Shown piece after piece: positions 1 to 5,742 of a DNA stretch of 8,431 nt. Under the pieces are notes generated by a model. The model was not told the origin of the DNA, ran no database searches, and saw nothing but the letters and a program-made list of their open reading frames with translations. Every line of letters begins with the position of its first letter. Position 1 is the first letter of the stretch. Source of the stretch: CAZCTC01 sp964501335 (lineage in GTDB: Bacteria > Chloroflexota > Anaerolineae > B4-G1 > SLSP01); NCBI GenBank assembly GCA_964501335.1, contig CAZCTC010000135.1, forward strand, positions 1 to 8,431, given 5' to 3'. The translations under genes were made by a program, and so were the position numbers.

Positions 1-36
1 CCCTCTGGAAAAGTCCATTTGCGGGACGTTACAAGG
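1..36 (+). repeat. Internally deleted copy of the stem-loop repeat family
   Basis: The first 18 bases (CCCTCTGGAAAAGTCCAT) recur exactly at 38-55 as the 5' flank of the next, complete copy. Here they run straight into TTGCGGGACGTTACAA, which in the complete copy lies after the hairpin at 146-161. The stem-loop and central part (about 90 bp) are missing. The join is at a CAT shared by both breakpoints (16-18, 53-55 and 143-145), as expected for a microhomology deletion in a tandem duplicate. The left edge is cut by the window. Confidence 0.7.
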
Positions 37-37
37 A

Positions 38-180
38 CCCTCTGGAAAAGTCCATATTTTGGCGCACTTTCTGAAGTGCGCCAAAATATAAACAAAAAAA
101 CTCTCCCTCCATCTCGCGCGTCGTACCTTACGAAGAAAAGATCATTTGCGGGACGTTACAAAGCCCGGCCCTTACCATAG
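38..180 (+). repeat. Stem-loop repeat, complete copy A (subfamily I)
   Basis: Parts in order: a CTGGAAAAGTCC flank; a perfect hairpin at 54-89 with 16 bp arms (ATATTTTGGCGCACTT) and a TCTG loop; an A-rich AAACAAAAAAACTCTC; CGCGCGTCGT at 116-125; TTACG; then a 36 nt block at 145-180 that includes GCGGGACGTTACAA and GCCCGGCCCTTAC. That block reappears with two differences, on the opposite strand, at 8303-8338. The copy lies beyond the 3' end of the glycosyltransferase gene. Confidence 0.85.
46..89 (-). terminator. Possible weak intrinsic terminator for the three-gene operon
   Basis: Read on the minus strand, the perfect 16 bp stem (89-54) is followed by GGACTTTTCC, a run of only four T. It lies about 255 nt past the stop codon of the glycosyltransferase gene. 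The short T run makes termination uncertain; the hairpin itself is clear. Confidence 0.35.
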
Positions 181-186
181 AAGAAA

Positions 187-210
187 GCCATGCAGGGACC
201 GGCACCCCGA
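187..210. repeat. Small GC hairpin module (imperfect copy)
   Basis: GCCATGCAGGGACCGGCACC matches the module GCCATGCCGGGGGCGGCACC read on the minus strand at 8279-8260, and CATGCCGGGGACGGCACC at 4761-4778. In the other two copies it forms a 5 bp stem TGCCG/CGGCA with a 4 nt loop; here one arm is altered (TGCAG). It sits between the stem-loop repeat and the CGCAGAG palindrome, the same order as in the mirrored copy at the right end. Confidence 0.55.
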
Positions 211-227
211 AAGATAAGAGAAGAGAT

Positions 228-315
228 TTCACCGCAGCGCACGCAAAGATCGCAGAGAGGGAAGAAAGAGTTTTCTTTAAATTCATCTCTGTGTCCTCTG
301 CGCCTTAGCGGTGAA
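228..315. repeat. CGCAGAG-type palindromic repeat, left copy
   Basis: An 88 bp imperfect inverted repeat bounded by TTCACCGC (228-235) and GCGGTGAA (308-315). Both arms hold degenerate purine-rich words (CGCAAAG, CGCAGAG / CTCTGTG, CTCTGCG). It begins 30 nt past the glycosyltransferase stop codon, so it will be in the 3' end of that transcript as a long hairpin. A related element is at 8135-8234. I recall similar CGCAGAG palindromes as common intergenic repeats in environmental bacterial genomes, but could not check this. Confidence 0.75.
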
Positions 316-344
316 TCTTCTGGACAGGTTATTTTCCCGACAGA

Positions 345-2237
345 TCAATCTTCTTTCGGCACCGGCAGATAGAACCACCGGCTGTTGACAAAGCCCCCCG
401 CCGAATCGGCATAATAAAGAGCAATACGCACCGCAACGGCCTGATTCTTATCCGGCACCTCCAATGTATAAACGTCCCGCACCACCTCACCGGCCTGCCA
501 CTGCGAAGTCGGATACCAGCCATCGACCGGATGGGCCGCGTCGGCCTGAGCCAGAATCGGCTGAGCCAGCTCGGTCGAATCCGAAGCCAGCAAATGGGCC
601 GCCACACTGTAATTCTGCGCCGTCGCCCGCTGCGCCTCCCAATGGACCGTCAACCGCAGCTGATGGTCATTGTCCCAACTCAGCCCCGCCGCACGGATCG
701 CCACATCGTCGTTCAATTCAAAGGGAAAAGGCTCCGAGGCCGGCTCCGCCAAAAACGGCGTCGGGCTGAACTCCACCACGCCCGGCTCCGCCAGAGAAAG
801 ATACAGCCGCTCCACGCCCAGCTTGGAGGGCCACCAGGAAACCGGATAATTGTAGAAAGCCCAATCCAACACCAGCAAATGGTCGCCGTTCTCCAGCAAA
901 TTTTCCAGCGCGTAGTTTTGATCGACCAGCCGCAGATGCGGGAACTGCCCCTGATAGGCCTGGGCATACTTTAAAGCCCAATAGGTCGTCCCCCACGGCG
1001 CCAGGAAATAGACCGCCCGCCCGTCGGAAGCCGGCGGGACCCGCGCCGCCGTCGCAATGAACGGTTCCGCACTCCGATCCCGGGTCACGGCCAGCACCGT
1101 CGGCCGGGTCTGCCAGGCCCATCCCAGCAAAAACAGGCCCAAAAGTCCGGCCGCCGCCCATCCCACTTTGGGCCACCGGCCTTTCAAAGCCTCCAACACC
1201 AGCGCCACCCCCAATCCCGCCAGCGCCACGGCCGGCAACTTGGAAGCCAGCTCGGCATCGCTGACCCGATTCTCCCAGATGATCAAGGCGATCAAAATAT
1301 AGGGCGGCCAGGCGGCCGTCAGCCCCAGCCCCAACCGCCGCGGCTTCCGCCCCATCAACCCGATCAACCCGGCCCACCCCACCAGCAGCAACGGCCAGAA
1401 CATGTCCTGAGCCAACAGCCCGCCGATGATCTTGATCCGTTCCCACCAGACCGCCGGGCTTTCCGGCCAGACAAAAACATTGTCGTGCAAAATGGCCCAC
1501 AGCCCGTTCAAAGTCTCCGGCGTCCCGAAATACCAGTCCACCCCCATCCATTTGCGCAGGGTCAGATAGAAATAGATCAACGGCATCCCCAAGGCAATGA
1601 CCAGAAGGATTTTCCAATGGGCCAGCACCACCCGCCATTGATTCCAGACCAGGATCAACAGCGCCGGCGCGATAGCCGCCACCGCGCGTTGATGGGCCAC
1701 CCCCTGCGTGAAAATCACCGCCAGCCACAGGAGATCCCGCCGCCGCCCCGTCCGGCTGAACCGGACCGCCAGCCAGAGCGAGGTCAGCGTAAAAGCCAAC
1801 GACATCGAGTGGACCTCGGCCAGCGAAGAATCCATCCATAAAGAGGTGGATAGCCCCACACACAGAGCGGCCACCAACGCCATCGGCCCCGATACGCCCA
1901 GCTCTAAAGCCAGCAAGACCAACACCCCCACGCCGATCAGGCCCCACATCATGGAAAAAAGCGAACTCCCCAGCGCCGGCTGGATTCCGACGCCGCGCAG
2001 CACGGTCACAAAGGTCGATCCCAGAATCGAGTAGAGCGGATAACCGCTGGGATGCAGCAAGCCCCAGCGCGGCAGGGCATTCTGGATCTCGCCCACATCG
2101 GTAGCATAGGGACTCGCGCTGCCGTTGACCATGGTTTGCAGCGTTGAAAGATAAAAAACGGCGGCAATCAAAACCGCCAGGGCACACCAGAATTCAGCTT
2201 TCGCCGACCAGCGCTTAAAATCAAATGAAAGCCTCAA
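345..2237 (-). CDS. DUF2723-type (GT-C fold) membrane glycosyltransferase
   Basis: This is probably an integral-membrane sugar transferase using a lipid-linked donor and acting on the outer face of the membrane. Residue numbers count from a TTG start at 2237 (630 aa). After the first membrane segment (about 15-33) comes an acidic loop with TDVGE (Asp47, Glu50) and the HPSGYPLY motif (62-69) typical of DUF2723 proteins. AEVHS (140-144) and GVAHQR (179-184) also match family positions. About ten further hydrophobic segments run to about residue 375. A soluble region follows, ending in a beta-rich domain (about 506-630: LRLTVHWEAQ, YPTSQWQAGEVV) of the kind seen behind such enzymes in Chloroflexota. 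The open frame extends to an ATG at 2327, but that part overlaps the upstream gene by 86 bp and looks unlike an N-terminus. The TTG has a good GGAG site. It is the last gene of a three-gene operon. Acceptor and donor are unknown; eukaryotic TMEM260 is a family member with protein O-mannosyltransferase activity. Confidence 0.82.
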   Translation of the reverse strand: MRLSFDFKRWSAKAEFWCALAVLIAAVFYLSTLQTMVNGSASPYATDVGEIQNALPRWGLLHPSGYPLYSILGSTFVTVLRGVGIQPALGSSLFSMMWGLIGVGVLVLLALELGVSGPMALVAALCVGLSTSLWMDSSLAEVHSMSLAFTLTSLWLAVRFSRTGRRRDLLWLAVIFTQGVAHQRAVAAIAPALLILVWNQWRVVLAHWKILLVIALGMPLIYFYLTLRKWMGVDWYFGTPETLNGLWAILHDNVFVWPESPAVWWERIKIIGGLLAQDMFWPLLLVGWAGLIGLMGRKPRRLGLGLTAAWPPYILIALIIWENRVSDAELASKLPAVALAGLGVALVLEALKGRWPKVGWAAAGLLGLFLLGWAWQTRPTVLAVTRDRSAEPFIATAARVPPASDGRAVYFLAPWGTTYWALKYAQAYQGQFPHLRLVDQNYALENLLENGDHLLVLDWAFYNYPVSWWPSKLGVERLYLSLAEPGVVEFSPTPFLAEPASEPFPFELNDDVAIRAAGLSWDNDHQLRLTVHWEAQRATAQNYSVAAHLLASDSTELAQPILAQADAAHPVDGWYPTSQWQAGEVVRDVYTLEVPDKNQAVAVRIALYYADSAGGFVNSRWFYLPVPKED

Positions 2238-2241
2238 TTTC

Positions 2242-2892
2242 CTACTCCAAAAGCTGGCACACCGAAAAATCCAGCGTATCGATTCCGGTCCATTGGCCGG
2301 TCTGGAAATTGTAACGCCACACGCCATCCTGTCCAGGCGTATCGGCAGCCAGCAGCGTCACCCCTTCACAATCGTAAAGCTTAAAATTACCGCCGCAGAA
2401 GGGCGTCTCCACCCGCGACAAATAACCGGGCACCAGCGCTGCCAGATCGACAGGATAACTTCCCTCGTCCTTCTGAAAAAGCTCCGCCGCCGTGATGATC
2501 CCGGCCGCTCGATCCCGGGTCTGTGCAAAACAGATCTCCTGCACGGCTCCGGCGCCCGCCAGAGGCAGAGCCTGCATCATCAGGATCAACAAACCGCCCA
2601 GACCATACAGCCATCGCAAACGGGATGCGCCGGCAAAATCGTCAAAAGCCGCGCGGGCCTGCCGGAACAAAACGACCGCAGAAAAAACCATCGCCAGCAA
2701 AGAAAAACCGGGCAAGGGGAATGCCGCCATCCAATGCCCTAAGCCACCGATCACCGCCCCCCCTGCATTTACCAGCAACAAAGGCAAAAGAACTGCCATT
2801 GCCGCCCCAACCCGCTTTTCCCGCAACAGAACGACGAAAAGCGGCGCCGCCAACAGTCCGAAACCAATGAAAACAAATCCGATAACACTCAT
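2242..2892 (-). CDS. Four-helix membrane protein with pseudopilin-like C-terminal domain, unknown function
   Basis: A 216-residue protein I cannot name. Hydrophobic segments at about 3-22, 29-51, 60-77 and 94-116 suggest four membrane helices, so both ends are on the same side. The remaining 100 residues contain RAAGIITAAELFQKDEGSYP followed by LAALVPGYL and TPFCGGNF (about 128-170). This resembles the stretch of type II secretion pseudopilins (GspG-like) in which a helix is followed by a 'G-YP' and 'L-P-YL' turn, but no N-terminal pilin methylation signal is present. Cys166 and Cys175 could pair, which would suit a location outside the cytoplasm. The ATG overlaps the stop of the upstream gene (ATGA at 2892-2889), and the gene is followed 4 nt later by the TTG of the glycosyltransferase, so it sits inside a tight operon. 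The gene itself is secure; the domain resemblance is inference. Confidence 0.85.
   Translation of the reverse strand: MSVIGFVFIGFGLLAAPLFVVLLREKRVGAAMAVLLPLLLVNAGGAVIGGLGHWMAAFPLPGFSLLAMVFSAVVLFRQARAAFDDFAGASRLRWLYGLGGLLILMMQALPLAGAGAVQEICFAQTRDRAAGIITAAELFQKDEGSYPVDLAALVPGYLSRVETPFCGGNFKLYDCEGVTLLAADTPGQDGVWRYNFQTGQWTGIDTLDFSVCQLLE
2245..2248 (-). promoter_or_regulatory. Ribosome binding site that supports the TTG start of the glycosyltransferase
   Basis: On the minus strand GGAG (2248-2245) is followed by seven bases and then TTG at 2237-2235. The site lies in the final codons of the upstream gene, whose TAG stop is at 2244-2242. Ribosomes ending that gene would stand on the start of the next, so the two are likely translationally coupled. 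No comparable site or ATG lies between here and 2327. Confidence 0.65.
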
Positions 2893-4373
2893 GGTTGAAA
2901 GACCTGCGCCCCCAACAAAACCACCGTTCCCAACACCGGCCCGCCGGAAAACACAAAGAAAAGACCCACCAGACAGAGCCCGCCCCGCAAAACCAGCCGG
3001 ATCAGGCCGCCCAACGGCCGGCTCCGGGCCAGCCAGCGCAGCCGCAAAAGGGAAAAAACCGCCGTGGCTATAAAGATCAACGCCGCGCCCACATAGATCC
3101 CCAGCCCCAGATAGACGATCCCCGGCACCCGCCCCGTCCCGGGCACGATCTCAGCCGTTAACGGCCGGCGGGTAAAATCGAACAACAAAACCATCTCCCC
3201 GATAAAGGGTCCGTCCGACATATTGGAAAGCAGCTGCGGCGTCAAAAGCCGCCCATCCGCCTGAGGCCAGGAGGCAATCAACGCCTCCGCGCTCAACGGA
3301 TAGGCCTGATCCAGCCGCCCGTTCACTCGCGTCGCCCCAATCCCAAAAGCGCTGGCCGTCGTCCCATAGTCGGCAATGATCGGCCCGGCATCCACCTCAA
3401 CCCCAAAGCCGTCGAAAATCGCAGGCTGAGCCGCCGGCGTGAACTCCCGCACGCCGGAAAGGAAACCGTCTTCCTTCCAGAAATAACGCTCGTAGCGTTC
3501 ATACCAGCTCTGCGCCGTCTCTGGCCAGACTTCCGGCGCCCAGATCAACATCAAAGAGATCCCCACACCCCGCGCCGGCCCATGCCCATACCCCGTCCTG
3601 GAGTTGGCCACATAAGAGGGCAGCTGCGTCTCCGAATCCAGCCGGCCCCCCTCAAAAGCACGGATCGCCCGCGCAGCAAAGGCCGAATGATCCGTCCCCA
3701 GCACCGTGTCGGCCCGGCGGATCGCCGCAATCGCCGGCAAGATGTCGATCGGATAGCACTCGCCGGGATAATCGTCCACCAAACCGTAGAGCGAATTGTC
3801 CAGCTCAGCCGAGAGCGACTCCACCTGCCCGGAAAGCATCTCCTGATAACGGGAATCGCCGAGCAGCTTCTGATAGCTGGTCAGGCCGCTGATCAACAGC
3901 ATACGATAGAAGAGATTTTCCTTCTGGAGATAATCGTCGCCCCAGTGGATTTTGACCCAATTCGCATGGTTGGGGTCCTGAACCAGCATAGCCGCCGCCT
4001 CAATCGCCCCCCGGGCATACTCCTTCGGCATCACCGGCGCCAGCGAAGGATCTTCCTCCCAGGCCTCCTGCAACGACTCCGTCGCCCAGAGATAGAAAAC
4101 CGCACTGTAAACCGGCCACTCCGTGCCGGAAATATCGTGAACGCTCAACTCCGCCGCCTTCCCTGAAGCCACCCGCTCCCGAGCCCACATTTCAAAATCG
4201 GCCGAAAGCCGGCGATGCCAGGTAAAAGCAAACCGCGGCACCTCGCCGTTGGAAAGCGCGGGATCGTTCATATCCGCAATCACAATCCCCGCCGGCACGA
4301 TCAGCAAATAGATCGACAAAATAATCACCAGGAGGGAATTTACCCAGACACAAACTGTCCATTTTTGATTCAT
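2889..4373 (-). CDS. Membrane-anchored, mostly helical protein of unknown function
   Basis: Residue numbers are for a 494 aa product starting at 4373. One N-terminal membrane helix (about 5-30) precedes about 370 soluble residues, and two or three hydrophobic segments close the protein (about 416-442 and 463-490). The soluble part is rich in paired helices with aromatic turns (NLFYRMLLISGLTSYQKLLGD, 153-173), then DDYPGECYPIDILPAI (200-215), an RRAD motif, and VDAGPIIADYGTTASAFGIG (327-346). This layout recalls alpha/alpha-toroid enzymes such as linalool dehydratase-like or glycoside-processing barrels. Conserved acidic residues (Asp200, Asp201, Glu205, Asp210, Asp328) could be catalytic, but I cannot assign a reaction. 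An upstream in-frame ATG at 4409 would add 12 residues but lacks a ribosome site. This is the first gene of the operon with the four-helix protein and the glycosyltransferase, which hints at surface glycan work. Confidence 0.85.
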   Translation of the reverse strand: MNQKWTVCVWVNSLLVIILSIYLLIVPAGIVIADMNDPALSNGEVPRFAFTWHRRLSADFEMWARERVASGKAAELSVHDISGTEWPVYSAVFYLWATESLQEAWEEDPSLAPVMPKEYARGAIEAAAMLVQDPNHANWVKIHWGDDYLQKENLFYRMLLISGLTSYQKLLGDSRYQEMLSGQVESLSAELDNSLYGLVDDYPGECYPIDILPAIAAIRRADTVLGTDHSAFAARAIRAFEGGRLDSETQLPSYVANSRTGYGHGPARGVGISLMLIWAPEVWPETAQSWYERYERYFWKEDGFLSGVREFTPAAQPAIFDGFGVEVDAGPIIADYGTTASAFGIGATRVNGRLDQAYPLSAEALIASWPQADGRLLTPQLLSNMSDGPFIGEMVLLFDFTRRPLTAEIVPGTGRVPGIVYLGLGIYVGAALIFIATAVFSLLRLRWLARSRPLGGLIRLVLRGGLCLVGLFFVFSGGPVLGTVVLLGAQVFQP

Positions 4374-4381
4374 AAGATATG

Positions 4382-4386
4382 CTCCT
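4382..4386 (-). promoter_or_regulatory. Ribosome binding site setting the start of the first operon gene
   Basis: AGGAG (4386-4382, minus strand) stands eight bases before the ATG at 4373-4371. The alternative in-frame ATG at 4409 has no purine-rich site before it, and the residues it would add precede an otherwise normal basic N-terminus and membrane helix. Confidence 0.65.
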
Positions 4387-4520
4387 GAAATCCCCCATCG
4401 ATTTTTCAACCCGTAGATTCACCCCTCAAAACCGGAAAAATACCCCTTGAGGAAGGTTACCATGCTATCCACAAAAATCGAATAAAAACCGACCGGTGCA
4501 GCTGTTCATTCGCAAGAATG

Positions 4521-4684
4521 AAAAACAGTTTTTGCATCCCGCAACCGACACTTTCCCGGTAAAAAGCATCCCGCTGGACGGACAGAAAGAATTTTTTTGT
4601 TTGTGTTTTAGCGCGCATCAGAATGCGCGCCAAAACACGGGCTTTTTTCTCTCGCCTTTCCGGGCTAACCGCACAGGTCGTAAA
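4521..4684 (-). repeat. Stem-loop repeat copy B (subfamily II, minus orientation)
   Basis: Read on the minus strand it begins GACCTGTGCGGTTAG (4679-4665), then GAAAAAAGCCC, a 36 nt hairpin (4638-4603), AAACAAAAAAATTC, a diverged middle (GCGGGATGC), TTTTTACCGGGAAAG and GGTTGCGGGATGC. The stem is 16 bp with one A-C mismatch (4610/4631) around a loop reading TCTG on the minus strand. It lies upstream of the operon start and faces copy 4 head to head. Confidence 0.8.
4603..4648 (+). terminator. Stem-loop with T-run, terminator-like on the plus strand
   Basis: A 16 bp stem with one mismatch (4603-4618 with 4623-4638) is followed by GGGC and six T (4643-4648) on the plus strand. No plus-strand gene ends here, so it would at most block transcripts entering from the operon side. 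It is likely a property of the repeat family, not a gene-specific terminator. Confidence 0.45.
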
Positions 4685-4760
4685 AACTTCAATGTTCTAC
4701 TCGCCTGGATGGCAATCATATCACAAAATTAAGACGCTTCAACTTTGTTTCTAGAAAAAA

Positions 4761-4778
4761 CATGCCGGGGACGGCACC
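4761..4778. repeat. Small GC hairpin module, central copy
   Basis: CATGCCGGGGACGGCACC contains a perfect 5 bp stem (TGCCG 4763-4767, CGGCA 4772-4776) with a GGGA loop. Related copies are at 187-210 and 8260-8279. It stands between the two divergent stem-loop repeats. Confidence 0.6.
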
Positions 4779-4796
4779 TTGAGGAATATAAGGAGT

Positions 4797-4948
4797 TCGA
4801 CCTATGCGGTTAGTCTTGGAAAAAAGCCCATAGTTTCGGCGGCTTTCTGAAGCCGCCGAAACTATGAATAAAAATAACTCTCTCCCCCCATCTGGCGCGT
4901 CGCTTTTTACCCGGAAAGCACCTGTTGCGGGGCACAAAAACCGTTTTT
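4797..4948 (+). repeat. Stem-loop repeat copy 4 (subfamily II, plus orientation)
   Basis: It begins GACCTATGCGGTTAG (4799-4813), then GGAAAAAAGCCC, a perfect 17 bp stem with a TCTG loop (4829-4866), AATAAAAATAACTCTC, GGCGCGTCG, TTTTTACC, GGAAAGC and GTTGCGGGGCAC, ending near CGTTTTT. It ends about 36 bp from the stop codon of the 132-residue membrane protein gene. Its first 15 bases match copy B in reverse with one difference. Confidence 0.85.
4820..4866 (-). terminator. Likely intrinsic terminator of the small membrane protein gene
   Basis: On the minus strand the perfect 17 bp GC-rich stem (4866-4829) is followed by GGC and six T (4825-4820). It lies 118 nt past the stop codon at 4984. Stem and T-run both fit factor-independent termination, although the stem's A/T base pairs at its foot are unusual. 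Confidence 0.55.
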
Positions 4949-4983
4949 AATCTATGCTAATGAACAACCGTGCAGGCTTTCGA

Positions 4984-5382
4984 TCAATCCATAAACCACA
5001 GCAGAAAACTCCCCGGGTCCAACCGCATCAACAACAGCCATCCAACAAACGTAATCCCGAAAAAGAGCAACCCCACTTTGTAACGCCCCTGCAAATAGAC
5101 CCGGCGCTCCAAAACCACCAGCAACACCAGCGTAATCGCCGCCCACAACACCAGGGGAAAACTCAATCCCACGGCATAATAATGCCCGCCGAAATTCAAA
5201 TCCTTGGGATCGGGATGATAGGGAGTCGGCCAGCTCCCCAAACTCCAATAAGCCCGCAGGACAAAGCTATAAAAAAGGGCCAGAGCCGCTCCCGGGAAAA
5301 AACAGAGAGCCCAGAAAATTTTAGAAACCATCTCGGGAATGGGAAAGCGTCCGACAGAAGCCCGCTCGCTTTTGAGTTCCAT
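4984..5382 (-). CDS. Small integral membrane protein, unknown function
   Basis: A 132-residue protein. Hydrophobic segments at about 20-42, 67-91 and 102-119 suggest three membrane helices, with a short charged N-terminus. Between the first two is the loop RAYWSLGSWPTPYHPDPKDL (about 43-62). Loops of this 'LG-WP-P-DPK' kind recur in small conserved bacterial membrane proteins that I remember only as hypothetical. The ATG at 5382 has a strong GGAGGT site (5394-5389) six bases upstream. The gene is alone: copy 4 of the stem-loop repeat follows it and a tandem pair of repeats lies upstream, so it is probably its own transcription unit. No catalytic residues are evident. Confidence 0.85.
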   Translation of the reverse strand: MELKSERASVGRFPIPEMVSKIFWALCFFPGAALALFYSFVLRAYWSLGSWPTPYHPDPKDLNFGGHYYAVGLSFPLVLWAAITLVLLVVLERRVYLQGRYKVGLLFFGITFVGWLLLMRLDPGSFLLWFMD

Positions 5383-5412
5383 TTTTCCACCTCCAGGAAT
5401 TTTGATAAATCC

Positions 5413-5418
5413 AGTATA
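5413..5418 (-). promoter_or_regulatory. Possible -10 box for the small membrane protein gene
   Basis: TATACT on the minus strand (5418-5413) lies about 20 bases before the GGAGGT site, which would leave a short leader. No convincing -35 hexamer is placed 16-18 bases upstream, so this is weak. Confidence 0.28.
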
Positions 5419-5473
5419 CCGGAAGGGAAACGTGGAAACTACTGTGGAAAGCCGCAGGGTGAAAATTCAGCGG

Positions 5474-5504
5474 AAGTAGACAGCGGCAAGTAGACAGTAG
5501 ACAG
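5474..5504 (+). repeat. Short direct repeats of TAGACAG
   Basis: AAGTAGACAG occurs at 5474-5483 and 5488-5497, and TAGACAG again directly after at 5498-5504. A small slipped repeat in the spacer just before the tandem stem-loop copies; no function is suggested. Confidence 0.6.
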
Positions 5505-5522
5505 CCGGCGTTGCCGGGTCGG

Positions 5523-5588
5523 CTCTGGAAAAGCCTATGTTTTCGCGGGCTTTCTGAAGTGGTAAACCACGAAAACATAAATAAAAAA
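5523..5588 (+). repeat. Stem-loop repeat copy 5a, truncated and with a rebuilt stem
   Basis: It starts CTCTGGAAAAGCC like subfamily I, has the left arm TATGTTTTCGCGGGCTT and TCTG loop found also at the right end of the window, and ends after AAATAAAAAA. It lacks the ACTCTC-to-TTGCGGG half. The right arm is altered: only the outer 10 bp (5536-5545 with 5570-5579) pair perfectly, and the inner right arm is replaced by a nested palindrome GTGG-TAAA-CCAC (5558-5569 region). Copy 5b starts at the next base. Confidence 0.75.
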
Positions 5589-5741
5589 CGACCTGTGCTG
5601 TTAGTCTGGAAAAAAGCCCATATTTTGGGCGGCTTCAGAAAGCCGCCCAAAATATGAATAAAAATAACTCTCTCTCCCTGCTTCGCACAGCGCGTCGTAT
5701 CTTACGGAAAAAGCGCCGGGTGCGGGGCAGTAGAAAGCCGG
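5589..5741 (+). repeat. Stem-loop repeat copy 5b (subfamily II, plus orientation)
   Basis: Begins CGACCTGTGCTGTTAG, then GGAAAAAAGCCC, a perfect 17 bp stem (5619-5635 with 5640-5656), AATAAAAATAACTCTC, GCGCGTCGT, TTACGGAAAAAGC and GGGTGCGGGGCAG. The loop reads CAGA, where the other plus-oriented copies read TCTG, so the hairpin is flipped relative to its flanks. The copy runs to within 2 bp of the hydrolase stop codon. Confidence 0.85.
5610..5656 (-). terminator. Likely intrinsic terminator of the hydrolase-propeller gene
   Basis: Minus strand: a perfect 17 bp stem (5656-5619) followed by GGC and six T (5615-5610), 87 nt past the TGA at 5745-5743. A second, weaker stem (5a) with a four-T run lies just beyond. 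Confidence 0.55.
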
Positions 5742-5742
5742 C

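Noticed and set aside
718..2187. Long minus-strand open frame of 489 codons inside the glycosyltransferase gene
   Set aside because: Its product is Gly/Ala/Arg-rich with no domain, which is the usual shadow of a GC-rich gene in another frame. The glycosyltransferase frame has clear family motifs.
2238..2327. Extension of the glycosyltransferase to an ATG at 2327
   Set aside because: It would overlap the coding end of the upstream gene by 86 bp and adds an atypical N-terminus; TTG at 2237 has GGAG at proper spacing.
4387..4520. Promoter upstream of the three-gene operon
   Set aside because: Several AT-rich hexamers occur (for example TATTTT near 4440) but no -35/-10 pair with normal spacing was convincing, so none was listed.
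4445..4786. CCTTGAGGAA present at 4445-4454 and 4777-4786, as a possible target duplication around copy B
   Set aside because: A 10-mer match is expected by chance several times in a window of this length, and flanking bases differ.
4716..4937. Minus-strand open frame of 73 codons, and plus-strand frame at 4496-4732
   Set aside because: Both run through the stem-loop repeats; their codons are the hairpins and A/T-rich flanks. No ribosome binding site precedes them.
54..5656. CRISPR array made of the repeated palindromes
   Set aside because: Copies are far apart, in both orientations, with variable palindromes and conserved flanks, the opposite of constant repeats with variable spacers. No cas gene is present.
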